NCBI GenBank assembly: GCA_028583415.1
Contig: CM053266.1
Span: 37,629,758 to 37,693,757, forward strand
Source: Protea cynaroides
Taxonomy: Eukaryota > Streptophyta > Magnoliopsida > Proteales > Proteaceae
Reading direction: 5' to 3'
Length of the DNA stretch: 64,000 bases
Shown here: in pieces, positions 52,880 to 64,000 of the stretch
Numbering within the stretch: the first letter of the stretch is position 1
Layout: each line of letters opens with the position of its first letter
The notes under the pieces: model-generated
The model's database searches: none
The model's input: only the letters and a program-made list of their open reading frames with translations
Told to the model about the DNA's origin: nothing
Position numbers and translations under genes: made by a program

Positions 52880-54225
52880 TGTCACAGGCCAATTTTTTTC
52901 AAGGTTCAATGTCCGTGCGGCGCCTCGGCCATGCCTAGCCAAGCCCAACCTAACTCCATCTTGTACAATGGAATACAACCCAACAATGCTTTACCCCAAT
53001 AACCGACAGGTTGTGACTTTGCGTATAAGCCACCAAACGTTGAGCCTTATTCAACATTATTCCATACTACCATCATCTTGCATTCCTACAAGGCACTCGT
53101 ACCATCTAGGGCCACTTGTGTAGTACTCCCAATACCCTATATGTACCTCATCGCATCACTAAGAAACGCCATTTGACAACGTAGCTTCCTTGTCATCGAA
53201 GCTCATCAATGCCACCTTGTCACTAGGTAGGCATGCTAGCCCTCTCATGGCAACGATTAGTCGATCATCGATCTTGCACATAGGGTTTCCTTTAAAGCCT
53301 TCTTGAATAGAGTCATAGCTAGACGTCCTAGGCATGCTGAACCCAAGCAATGCCAAGGACCGGCACACCCACACAAGGAGCAATGGAATAGCTTAACTCG
53401 CCCAAGCTAGAGTGCCACTGTCGCATAGCTGATGCTAATAGCACCATGATCCATGAATCTCTACTGCCATGGCAGCACGCTACTTTAGGGCCTTCCCCTA
53501 GACATAGTCCCTGTGGATACTCCTACCCACAAGGGAGACACTTGACGTCCCCTACGACCTTGAGTGCCCCCTAGTGTATCCACTCGTGGAATGCCTGACC
53601 ACCATGCAGACAAGGCCAGACCAACCTTGCATATAGTGCTTAGTTGTGGCAAGCCACACCCGATCTCGATGCCCACGTTGCTTTGCTTGTGTCCAGCCAT
53701 GATGCCATGCCAAAGGACAATGACCCCAAGGGGGATGAGGCACACCAGCCCTCCTCAAGGTACCTCTTAAGTTTTTTGTACTTTTCTAAAAAGAGACATC
53801 ATCCCTCCAAAAAAAATTGTAATAGTTTTTATGATTATGCCACTTGCCCATCATGTGCATCACTCCACCACATTTTGGCACACACCATGCACACATCCAT
53901 TCACAGTTGCACACATCTGCAACATACAAGCCCCATCGTCTTAGCACACTAGCTAAGCACGCCTTCTCACAAGCAAAATAGCTACCTCCTTGTCCACAAA
54001 GCACCACACATGCATGCTTCCACAAGCATGAAGGCCACCTTCTAGGTCATCAAGCCCCACAATGAGTGTTACCAATGACACAAGAGCAAAACTGAACATA
54101 GGTCCCTTGTGCATGTGTCGATTCAGCATCATTAACGAAACAATTGAGCATAGTGGCCCGTTGAAGTGCACATCATTGTGTATCGGGGGAGAGTCAGAAA
54201 GAGGTTGATTATTAAGGTTGTGACA
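52880..54225 (-). repeat. Element F 3' LTR
   Basis: 1346 bp, TGTCACAGGCC...GGTTGTGACA. Aligns with 60687-61349 plus 63273-63906 (shared AATGTCC(G/A)TGCGGC, CTAACTCCATCTTGTAC and AGGTACCTCTTAAGTTTTTT). No protein-coding pattern. Confidence 0.8.
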
Positions 54226-54238
54226 TCCTCCCCCACTC
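54226..54238 (-). other. Element F polypurine tract
   Basis: Plus strand TCCTCCCCCACTC; on the minus strand GAGTGGGGGAGGA immediately precedes the LTR start TGTCACAACC. Confidence 0.7.
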
Positions 54239-55892
54239 AACCCGTTGATGTCCTCATTAACGAAGAGTGCCCTTTCGTAAACACCAAACCATTCCTCTGA
54301 CAATTTTCCATTCATGTAGCAACCATCCTTATGCAATGTGATGGCCTATGTGCTCATGCAACACTTCCAACTGTTATCCCTAGAACTGTGACTCTAAGCA
54401 AAGTACACCACCCTACTTGAATAAAGTTGACCATCAACATCACAACTCCACTTTTACCATTCTTCCAAGCCGCATCAGACTGATCTCCAAGGTGCGCATG
54501 GTTCCAAGCAAGGATGCATCATCCCACTTGAATATAAGCCAATCACTTAGGCACCACAATGCCTTTTACTTTAGTCATCCGCGCCTCAATACCTCGTAGC
54601 TGCAATTTTGTACACTCTCCCAAAGGTTCATCGTCCATTAGATCTTTGCCATAAATCCCAAAATCACTTGTACAACCTGAAGTGTACAAACGTGAGCCAG
54701 ACTTCCACGTGCACCCATACTTAGTCAACCCACACTGAACAAGAAACACAAGCTTTCCATGGCGTCACATACAAATACTTACACATGCATCCCAAATCTA
54801 GCTATTTTTCGACTACCAATGTGAACACCATGGCCACGATGTCCTTTGTTATCAAGATCGTGGGAGTGCCTACTACATCTAGCCAATCCTATAACGAGTT
54901 CTCTTGGTTTATACTTTGACCCCATCCTTCACCTTGCATGCCATTAGTTCCTCGAATGAACGATCATCTCTTTGTGTCATGGCACTGATCCCTTGTCTTC
55001 ATGGTAGTCAAAGCCTTGCTTCAGCCCATTCTTCACTTTGTGACTAGTTCATTGGATGAGCAACAACCCAGTGTCGTGGTGAAAACTCCCTTGTTTTAAC
55101 ACCAATCAAGGCTAAGTGCATACCCACCTAAAGTCGGGTGCTGACTACCTATCCACCTATAGTCGGGTGCCACATTGCCTCGATCCCTTGAGGGCTTTTT
55201 CACCTACAATCGGGTACCACGATGCATGCCTCGACCCTTCAAGGACTTTCGTTGCAAGTCAACCACGGTCGCAATTGGTTACTCCATTAGCAGCAAGTCT
55301 CTCGCGCTCGCAGTTGGAGACTTCTGGATTCCAACATACCTTTGGGCACTCCCCCACTCAAGGTACGGTTCATCTTTCAATTGTCTAAGTCTCCCCACAG
55401 CTTAGACTACTTCTTTCCTTTGGGGAACCATCATAGCACTCCACTAATCTGCGGTCTTAGCTTCCCTTATTGTTTGTTCATGATTTTTCCTTTTTCTTTT
55501 TGGTACTTTTCCCACTTTCACATAATTTTTCTTTTCTTTTGTACTTTTGCATTTTCCACAAGATTTTCTTTTTCTCTTTCATTCTTTTAGTTTTTCTTCT
55601 GTGCTACACAAAGTCATTCTGTATTGTCTCAATCAAAACATTAACTCGTTGTCACATGGTAGCCAAGGTCTTTTTTTTTTGTGCCCTACTCGACCCTTGT
55701 CACCCAACATCCCTCATTGGTATGCTTTCCTACATGGTAATCCAACAACTCGTACTACTCGGCATCCAATACCACTCAACATCCCCTCGTTGACATGTAC
55801 TTTAGTTATCCAACTAAATCGCCAGAACAAACTCCAGGAGGTTCTCATTGATTCCCATAACATTTCTCTAGCATCCTCAGTTGCACTAGAAA
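54239..55892 (-). other. Element F internal region, non-coding
   Basis: About 1.65 kb with only short ORFs and no retroelement motif. Short repeats at 55120-55250 share CACCTA(C/T)A(A/G)TCGGGT and CCTCGACCCTTGAGG-like words, and a pyrimidine-rich stretch lies at 55440-55660. Internal sequence continues at 58083-58394. Confidence 0.45.
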
Positions 55893-58082
55893 TGTAAGTC
55901 CCACACTCCACAAACTTGGTCTAATCTACATTTTCATGTCGTGACAGGTCTTCTAGTCACAACTGAGCCAGAAGATAAGGTCAGATGACGAACCACAAGT
56001 CAAGGTACAAAAAACGAGCAAAATAGACTTAATTGTAGTTTGTCTAGTTTGACTGGTTGAGACATACTGGTTTCATGAATAGTCCGACTAGTATGTTAGA
56101 CCGGTCAGCTTATTCAAAATGAAAACAGACCCTAGTCCCACCTTCCAAATCTCAATAGTAGAGACCTTCCATACGTAGGAAACTCTCCTAAAAAGCTACC
56201 TTCCTCTATATATTAATCTTTTCTCCTCTTTAGATATTTTGTTGACTCTCACAAACCCTAGAGTGTGAAAGAGAGATCTAAAGAGGAGCAGTGGAAGTAA
56301 AGAAGGTCTACAGAGGAAGAGAGCCATTGGGAAAAGAGCATCATCATCCTGAAAGCCAACAGTAAGTGCTCCATCTCTGTATAAGGGACTAGGAAGGGTT
56401 GGTTGAGAATTAATACCATGAATGGTTAGGTATTGATCCAAAACCTTAGTTCTGTTTGACAAACCCTATATCCGTATGTAGGGATTTCTAAATTAAGGCT
56501 TACAAGAATGTAAGGTAATGAATTAATTGAATAGGATAATTCTAATATTTTTGTTTTACCATAAAACGACTTAGGAGAAACCCTGGAAAAAACCAAGTCA
56601 AAGATCGACTGAAGATAAGGATAACAAGGGAACTCGGACCTTGTCTTATTGGAGTGTCTGATGGCCCAAAAGTCTAGCCAGACAAACCACCAGACCCATT
56701 GGGGAAGTTGTCAGATTTGTCCGATTAGACATACCGGTTTGACACTCTGCACCCTAATGTGCAATCAGATAGGGTGTTTTTGGACAGTTTTCAATCCAGA
56801 CTTTGTTCCGATAGGTCAAAAACTTATAAAACTATTTCTGATTAAACTCTATCACCATCTAGGACTTGTGAGTAGCGAGGTTGGGCTTTGTGACTAAAAA
56901 AAGGCTTGCTATCATGCGTCAAGTAAGGGACAAGACCCAAACTTAAATAATTAATAAACAGTAAACCTTTATGCCTCTTGCTGTTATGTGATGTTTGTGC
57001 ATATAACATGTCATCTTTCAAATATGCTGTTACTTGTTCATGCATATTACTTATGCTAGGATATGATTGTTATACATGTGTATGTTTTCATTGTTATGTG
57101 GAGTGGGAAGGACTTGGAGCCTTGAATCATTCCTCACATTAACACCTTTTCGTATCATCATCTATCTTAACATGCTTGGTATGAGTAGGATATCAGGGGG
57201 AGAACACGATAGTGTGGATTATTGCCAGACCGTTAGACTCTAGCCCTATCTTTATTCCGTAGGGAGCTGTGCTGAGGTAGGGCCTTGGATATTGTGATAA
57301 CATATAGGATTGGTTAGTAATGAAACCCACTTACAAGCCCCTGCTAATAGGGATATACATATTGGTACGTTGTAGAATATCAAGGGGAGGACGTGGTAGT
57401 GTAGATTATTGTCTGACCGCCAGACTCTAGCTCTATCTCTATACTGGAGTGAGCGATGTGGGGAAACAACAATAGTGTAAATTATAGCCTGACTGTTGGG
57501 TGTATCTACACTCTCGTGCATGGAGGTGAGGTGGCAGCATGTCCTTACCATATCACTTTGCAAGTTATAGTAGACCCAATTTTGAATGTTACTCTATGCA
57601 TCTCTATTTGTTGCATTGTTTTGTTTCCTTACTAAGCTAAGTTGTGAGCTCACCCCTTATATATATACTCTTTTAGATGTAGATGCAGGTTATACTGTGA
57701 AAGATTTCATTGATGCTCCAGTATACGGTAGTGTTGCTGCTTTGGATGTGCAAGTAGGAGGCAATGAGCATGACTCGTCATGCGAGTGCTACTTCTACGT
57801 GTACCTCTAGGATTTTGTTATTTTCTTTTAGTTTTGGTTATAATATGATCTAATAGATTATAAGTTTATGTTTTGGTACTTTAAATTAATTTGGATAATT
57901 ACTACCTTATCATGTAGACCTCAGTTCTTTAATTAAAGTCTTCCGCTGCTACTTATATATCCTGATTATGGTTATGTGCATTGGTTTATGTGTTGACACG
58001 TTCTATTAAAATCCAGGTGAGAACCGTTGGTTTGGTAGTGATTCAATCACACTTCTGGTTCGACCAGAATTTAGGTGTAACA
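55893..58082 (+). mobile_element. Solo Tekay-like LTR with 5-bp TSD AGAAA
   Basis: Complete forward LTR (2190 bp), TGTAAGTCCCACAC...TTTAGGTGTAACA, flanked by AGAAA at 55888-55892 and 58083-58087. A diverged subfamily: words GTCTAG/GTCTGAT/ACCGGT (56035-56115 and 56655-56770), TATA-like CTCTATATATT (56204) without GACGTC, donor CA/GTAAGTGC at 56361 and peptide exon at 57689. Confidence 0.95.
57689..57800 (+). CDS. Conserved LTR peptide exon (copy 7, intact)
   Basis: Reads YTVKDFIDAPVYGSVAAL, DVQVGGNEHDSSCECYFY after the acceptor AGATGCAG ending at 57688, open to a stop 5 codons later. The most divergent LTR still keeps HDSSCEC with different synonymous codons. Confidence 0.45.
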
Positions 58083-58394
58083 AGAAATCAGCCCACATAG
58101 ATTGCGGTGGGATACCACGAACTCTGTGCTTCCCGCAAGCACAATTATCATTCTCATCAATGTATCAACACTGCATATCAACATCTCATCGCAATGTTTA
58201 TCACCCATCACAACGTGTAACTACTTTCCAATACGTTGGTGCCTGCCACACACAAGCCATGGACGTGTAGATACGTTACCGACCATCTAAACTTTCTCCA
58301 AATTTTTCCCTCCCATACGGGCTAGTGATAGCAACCTATTCCGATATGAGTTGTGCTTTGCACCCACATTTCATACACTGATATAGCTTTTTAT

Positions 58395-58407
58395 GCTCTG
58401 ATATCAA
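58395..58407 (-). other. Element F primer site (Met-tRNA type)
   Basis: Plus strand GCTCTGATATCAA, the reverse complement of TTGATATCAGAGC; the plant initiator-Met primer consensus is TGGTATCAGAGC. It lies next to the start of the 5' LTR remnant, as expected for a minus-strand element. Confidence 0.55.
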
Positions 58408-58417
58408 CTACTAACTT

Positions 58418-60686
58418 TGTCACATCCCAATTCCGCACTATTCAGAATGGTGTGATAAACCGCTAATAAACCAACGGTTCAACCAGGATCTCGAGTAGGC
58501 TATATCCGTGTTATCTAAACTCCATACATCCATAATCATAATCAGAGTAAATACACAATAGCGGAAGTCTTATAATAAAATGAACAGAGAATCTATGTGA
58601 TATTAAAATTTAAATAGCAAATTATTCTGTGTCAACTGAGACATAAATATTTAAATACCAAATACATGTCTTTAATAAATCCAAATAAATAAACCAAAAA
58701 TCTAATCGAATACACATGAGTTGCACTCGCAAGAGACGTCATGTGTATCCACTTCATCTTCAGCTACCATCGCTGCAACGTTCTCGTACTCTGGAGCATT
58801 TACATAGTCTTCAACGGTAAAATCTGCATCATCAACTAAAAATATTCGACGTCGAGGGGTGAGCACACATCATGGCTCAGTGAGCAAACAAAACAATGCA
58901 ACAATACATATGCATGCAATCAATTTATATCTTTGGTCTGGTTTATAGTTTGCACTGTGCTATAGAAAGGATAGGTGGCTGCCGCACCTCTATACACGAG
59001 TGTTTGGAAACGCCCAATGAAAACAGCACCGTCCCCCCACAAGCACCCAGAATGGAACAATATACACCCCAGGAAGAACGGTCATGGTTGTACCCGATTG
59101 ATACCATACCAACAAATAAACCCCTGCTGGCTAGGGTTGCAAACTGGGCTCGCAACTAACCAATCATAATGCCAAAAAGTGTATCCAAGGCCTCACCCCA
59201 GCATCCCTCAGAACATCCATAGAGATAAGGCTAAGGCCCCCCGGTAGAGTCAGAGACTACAAGGACCGAGACCACCTCCCCTGATACTCTACAACATAAT
59301 AGTTCTGCTAAGGTAATGGCGATACGACGACATCAATGGACATGACTTGAGTAGACAATGGCACAATATACACCCCATGAAGAACAGTCATGGTTGTACC
59401 GGTTGATACCATTCCTACCCGCACCATATACACTGGTCAAACACAAACATTCACATGCATATTCCTATCATCATCATCATCATCATGTTATAACAGTAAA
59501 ATAAATATGCATGAACAAATAATAGAAATATTGGATGACATGTTGAATGCACATACAAACATACACGCATAGAACCAATATGGCATTGGACTCAAGAAAT
59601 AAAACAGTTTATTATTAACCAGTTAGTTTAGGTCTTGTTCTCTCACCTTAGCTTGTTAATAGATCCTCTTCCAAGCTTTAGAATCACCTTTATAATGTTA
59701 TTATATTGCTAGAAGACCTAACAAAGTCGATAGAATTTGATTAGAATTAATTTTGAATTTAAAAACCATTCTGTTAACTGAGGGTCGGAGGTAGGGTCGG
59801 AGTCATGATCGACCCTGGGTGCGACCCTCCCCAATCTGGACTTCCCGAACACTGAGGGTCGATCCTCAGGATCACCTAGGGTCGGATGGTCATCGACCCT
59901 CTGTGCGACCCTCGGTGGATCTTGGTCAATTTCTCTCCTTTTAGTCCATTCTTTGTGTTTGGGGTCTTATGGCTTTCTCCTACAGTCCATTCAATATTCA
60001 TTCCATGGTCTAGAACCATGAATCATCCACCTATATAGCTTTCACGTAATCTCTCATAGTTTTCTATGGAAACCTAACCATAGATTGATGGTTTGGGTTT
60101 CTCCGAGATTATACTCTCATCATTACCTAACCTAAGGTCTGTAGAAACTCATGGAATTAGTATCCATACCTGAGAAGAATACTCCTTCTCTGCAACTCTT
60201 CTCGTTTTGGCTAAATTCTCTTCCTTGCTTCTCTTCTTCTTCTCTTCCTTCTCTTCTCTTTCTCTCAATTCAATTAGGGTTGTGAAAGGAGTGAAAGAGG
60301 CTTAGGAACGTCCTTTAAATAGAGTAAGAACATCCTAAAATAAGTCCCTTTGAGATTAGGAAAGAATCCAAATCAAAAATTAGGAAATTTCCTAATTTCA
60401 GTTTCGGCGGCAACTGAGGGTCGATGGGAGGGTCGATGATCCCGTCGACCCTAGGTTTCTAAGTTGTCCAACCCTCCCTTCAAAACTGAGGGTCTGACTT
60501 TCTGTCTTGGGGGGTCTGACCCTCCTTAGCTGGGTATGCGACCCTTCCCCTAATTTAAGTGTTTTTGGGTCGATTTAATACCTGGGATCTCGATCTCCTT
60601 CACGCCCTTGGTCCATTTGACTCGACCAAGATGGATAAACCTGGTTCAAGGTGATAAGACCGGGTTAGATTGACACGGGTCTTACA
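58418..60686 (-). mobile_element. Solo Tekay-like LTR with 5-bp TSD AACTT
   Basis: Complete reverse LTR (2269 bp), TGTCACATCCC...CGGGTCTTACA, flanked by AACTT at 58413-58417 and 60687-60691. AGGGTCG words at 59778-59925 and 60415-60550, CTATTTAAAGGACGTTCC on the minus strand near 60308-60324, donor CAG/GTATGG near 60170 and a peptide exon at 58714-58823. It splits the 5' LTR of element F close to its start. Confidence 0.95.
58714..58823 (-). CDS. Conserved LTR peptide exon (copy 8, intact)
   Basis: Minus-strand reading FTVEDYVNAPEYENVAAM, VAEDEVDTHDVSCECNSC, open. The start-like ATG is in GCGATGG. Confidence 0.45.
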
Positions 60687-61349
60687 AACTTTTTCAGTTC
60701 AATGTCCATGCGGCACCTCAACAACGCCTAGCCAAGGTCAGCCTAACTCCATCTTGTACAGCGGAATAAAACCCAAAAATGCTTTACCTTGATAACCGAC
60801 AGGAAATGGCTCTGCATATAAGCCACCAACATGTTGAGGCTCACATAACATTAGTCTTCACTGCCATCATCTTGCGTTCCCACAAGGCACTCTTATCATC
60901 TAGGGTTACTTGTGCACTACGCCCAACACCCTAGACGTACCTCATCGCATCACTGAGCAACACCATCTAACATGGCTTCTTTATCATTAAAGCCCATCAA
61001 TAGTGCCACCCTATCGCTAGGGAGGCATGTTAGCCTGCTTATGGCTACGACTAGTTGATCATCGATCTTGCACATAAGATTTCCTTCAAAGCCTTCTTGG
61101 ATAGAGTCACACCGACATGTCCTAGGCATGCTGAACCCAAGCAATGCCAAGGACATGCACACCCACACAAGGAGCAACGGGATAGCCTAACTCGCCCAAG
61201 CCATGGTGCCACTACTAAATAGTGGATGCTAGTAGCACCCTGATCCAGGAACCTCTACTGCCATGGCAGCACGTTACGTTAGGGCCTTCCCCTAGATGTA
61301 GTCCCCGTGGGTGCTCCTACCCACAAGGGAGAAACTCGAAGTCCCCTGC
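60687..61349 (-). repeat. Element F 5' LTR, middle piece
   Basis: Aligns with about 52905-53555 of the other LTR. It lies between two solo LTR insertions and includes one copy each of the AACTT and CCTGC duplications. Confidence 0.8.
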
Positions 61350-63267
61350 TGTCACATCCCAATTCTGTACTATTCAGAATGGTGTGATGAATCGTCAATA
61401 AACCAACGGTTCAACTAAGATCTCGAGTAGGCTATATCCGTGTTATCTAAACCTCATACATCCACATTCATAATCAGAGTAAATACACAATACCGGAAGT
61501 CTTATAGTAAATGAACTGAGAATCTAACTGTGATAACCATAAATAAATATCAAATTATTGTTAAATCAACTGAGACATAATTAAATAAATATCAATTACA
61601 TGTCTTTAATAAAATTAAACAAAATCTAATCGAATACGCATGAGTTGCACTCGCATGAGGAGTCATGCATATCCACTAAGTCTTCAGCTTCCATTGTCGC
61701 CACATGCCCGTACACAGGAGCGTTCATATAATCTTCAATGGTGGTACCTGCATCATTAACTAAAAGTATTCAAATTCGAAAGGGTGAGCACACATCACGG
61801 CTCAGTGAGCAAACAAAACAATGCAACAACCATATGCATGCATTCAATTCATATCTGTGGTCTGGTATGTAAGTTTGTAATGTGCAATAGAAAGGATAGG
61901 TGGCCGCCGCACCTCTATACACGAGTGTGTGGAAACGCCCAATGAAAACGGTACTGTCGCCCCACATGCACCCACCATGGACAATATACACCCAATGAAA
62001 ACGGCATTGCTGTACCGGTTGCCCATACCAACACGTAAGCCCCTATTGGCGAGGGCTTGCAAACTGGGCTCGCAACTAACCAACCCTAATGTCAAACAAT
62101 GTATCCAAGGCCTCACCCCAGCATCCCTCAATACATCCATAGAGATAGAGCTAGGGTCTGGTGACCAAACTGAACCACAATGTCACGTCCCCCCCCCCCT
62201 GATGCCCTACGACATATTAGTTCCGCTAAGGTAATGGCGATACGACGATGTTAGTGGACAAGACTTGAGTAGAGATAGAGCTAGAGTCTGGTGACCAGGC
62301 TGAACCACAATGTCACGTCCTCCCCCTGATGCTCCACTCGCATCAAGCACACTAACACTTGCTTAGTGGACATGACTTGAATAGACCATGGCACAATATA
62401 CCCCGATGAGAACGGCGTCGAAGTACCGATTGATACCATCCCTACCCGCACCATGTACACCAGCCAAACACAAACATTCACATGTCTATTCCTACCATCA
62501 TCAACATCATCATGTTATAATCCATAAATTTAAATATGCATGAACAGTAATAATAGAAATATTGGATGACATGTTGAATGCACATTACAAGCATACACGC
62601 ATATCACAATCATGGTATTGGACTCGATGGATGGTATCCATTGAAACCTAACCATGGATGGATGGTATTAGGGTTTCTCCTAACCTAACTTCATCATAAT
62701 CTATTCTAAGCTTTCAATTCAGATGGGGATTAAGGTTTATACCTTCTGTAGTCTGAGTTTCCAAGATATCTCTGAACTTCTTCTTCTTCCTTAGCCTTTT
62801 CTTCAAGTTTTTCTTCTCTTCTTCTCTTCCTTCTCTTCTCTTTCTCTCAATCCAATTAGGGTTGTAAAAGGAGTGAAAGAGGCTTAGGGACGTCCTATTT
62901 ATAGAGTAAAACCTCCCAAAATAAGTCTCATTGAGTTTAGGAAAGGTTTCAATTGAAATTAGGAAAGTTTTCTAATTTTCGATTCGTGCTGTTTTTACCG
63001 ATTACTGGGGGTCGATGGGGGGGTCGGACAATCCGAGACCCCCTGCGACCCCTGATCACGGGTCGATGGTGGGGGTCGATGGGGGGGGTCGGACCTGCCT
63101 GTTTAGGCATGCGACCCTACCCTCATTTTGACTGTTTTTGAGTAAATTTTCATACTAGATCTTGGGTTTCTTCACACACTTGGTCCACTTGGCTCGACCA
63201 TGATATGTAGACAGGTCACGACACGAAATGTAAGGTTAGACCGGGTTCGTGGCGTGCGGGTCTTACA
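61350..63267 (-). mobile_element. Solo Tekay-like LTR with 5-bp TSD CCTGC
   Basis: Reverse LTR of 1918 bp, TGTCACATCCC...GCGGGTCTTACA, flanked by CCTGC at 61345-61349 and 63268-63272. It is shorter than its relatives because the second word cluster is absent between about 62640 and 62700. The first cluster (63004-63125) uses GGGGTCG. Minus-strand CTATAAATAGGACGTCCC at about 62888-62905. Confidence 0.95.
61637..61747 (-). CDS. Conserved LTR peptide exon (copy 9, intact)
   Basis: Minus-strand reading TTIEDYMNAPVYGHVATM, EAEDLVDMHDSSCECNSC, open, after GATGCAG. Clean copy with codon choices different from the copies at 8322 and 13672. Confidence 0.45.
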
Positions 63268-63272
63268 CCTGC

Positions 63273-63906
63273 GACCTTGAGTGCCCGCCCACGGTATCGA
63301 CCCATGGAATGCCTGTGCACCATGCACATAAGGCCAGGCCAACCCTACATACAGTATCTTAATACCCATGCTGCTTTGCTTGTGGCCACCCACGATATCA
63401 TGCCAAAGAACCATGACACCAAGGGGGATGAGGTGCACTACCCCTCCTCAAGGTACCTCTTAAGTTTTTTGTACTTTTTCAAAACTAGACCATCTCTCCC
63501 GAATAGTCATACTGGTATTTATGATTATATCACTCACCCATCATGAGTACCACTCCACCACATGTTGGCACACACCATGCACACATCCATACACTTATCT
63601 GTAGCACACAGGCCCCATCATCTTAGCACACGAGCCAAACATGCCTTCTCACAAGTATAATAGATGCCTCCTTGTCCACAGAGCACCACACATGTATGCT
63701 TCCACTAGCACAAAGGCCACCCTTTAGGCCAGCAAGCCCCTACATGTGTGCCACCAATAGCACAAGAGCAAAACTGAACATAGGCCCTTGTGCGTGCATC
63801 GATTCCGCCTCATTAACGAAACAATTAAGCATAGCGGCCCATTGAAGTGCACACTATTGTGCACTGGGAGAGGGTCAAAAAGAGGTTCATTATTAAGGTC
63901 GTGACA
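63273..63906 (-). repeat. Element F 5' LTR, outer piece
   Basis: Aligns with 53555-54225 of the other LTR, ending AAGGTCGTGACA. Next are AGAT and about 90 bases of flanking DNA to the window end, in which nothing was recognised. Confidence 0.8.
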
Positions 63907-64000
63907 AGATGCACAAAGGGGTTAAACGAGACTCTCTGGAGTTAATTGTGAGCTATTGTCATAGTTGGGAAACCAAGTTTTCGACTGAAGTGTTCCTTAA

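Larger units (their letters stand above)
52880..63906 (-). mobile_element. Non-autonomous LTR element F with three nested solo LTRs
   Basis: Reverse-oriented element with two related LTRs: 52880-54225 (1346 bp) and, in pieces, about 58408-58417, 60687-61349 and 63273-63906. LTR ends are TGTCACAGG...TTGTGACA, with inverted TGTCACA/TGTGACA termini. A polypurine tract (54226-54238, rc GAGTGGGGGAGGA) abuts one LTR and a Met-tRNA-type primer sequence lies near 58395-58407. The 4 bases AGAT flank both sides (52876-52879 and 63907-63910). The internal region, about 2 kb without the insertions, shows no gag or pol, so it must depend on other elements. Three Tekay-like LTRs sit inside it, each with its own target duplication. 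Confidence 0.75.

Noticed and set aside
52880..63906. Element F as a DNA transposon with TGTCACA inverted repeats
   Set aside because: Long direct LTRs, a polypurine tract and a primer-site sequence fit an LTR element better; no transposase seen.

Overview
This window is repeat-dense nuclear DNA of a flowering plant. It consists of nested LTR retrotransposons, a LINE, microsatellites and only about 5-6 kb of apparently non-LTR sequence. Plant origin is inferred from a Tekay/Del-like Ty3/Gypsy chromovirus with ~2.3 kb LTRs, Tat-lineage elements with two RNase H domains, initiator-Met-tRNA-type primer sites and a remnant of a plant-type FAD-dependent oxidase gene. No intact host gene was found, and every retroelement gene seen is broken by stops, frameshifts, insertions or deletions. 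The species cannot be named from the sequence alone. || Layout. 1-15535: nest around a Tekay-like element ('TK-A', + strand; internal 894-11667, 3' LTR 11668-14078), itself inserted in an older LTR of its own family (14079-15535). TK-A is interrupted by a reverse LTR (1-893), an inverted pair of truncated LTRs (3448-5038) and a solo LTR with perfect 5-bp target duplication (8025-10326). 15536-23483: a decayed Tat-like element ('Tat-D', + strand) whose reverse transcriptase is split by another solo LTR (18476-20718). 23484-45101: a reverse LTR fragment, then a second Tekay-like element ('TK-B', + strand, from 24906). The TK-B 5' LTR carries a complete 12-kb Tat element ('Tat-C', - strand, 27223-39273), and its 3' half is lost at 43671, where it joins yet another reverse LTR (to 45101). 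45102-52879: GGT microsatellite, low-information DNA, a probable reverse solo LTR, a 143-bp hairpin element, an oxidase exon remnant, a truncated LINE and an inverted duplication. 52880-63906: a non-autonomous LTR element ('F', - strand) hit three times by Tekay-type solo LTRs (55893-58082, 58418-60686, 61350-63267). || How the parts work. In each autonomous element, gag would form particles, protease would mature Gag-Pol, RT/RNase H would copy RNA from the tRNA primer site, and integrase would insert the copy. Here all are remnants. Two kinds of antisense gene accompany them: an ORF upstream of gag in TK-A and TK-B, and an intron-containing gene downstream of pol in Tat-C with its own CCAAT/G-box/TATA promoter. 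|| The most novel-looking signals lie in the Tekay-like LTRs. (1) Nine copies carry a short exon whose peptide is conserved (TVEDYxNAPxYGxVAAM ... HDSSCECNSC) while codon third positions differ, preceded by a conserved splice acceptor, with a matching splice donor just after the leader. (2) Each LTR has two clusters of a GGTCG-core word whose flanking letters differ between copies but agree within a copy (AGGGTCG, GGGGTCG, TGTGGTCG, TATGGTCG, GTCTGGTC), and the same word recurs in the internal leader of the same element. All alignments were made by eye.
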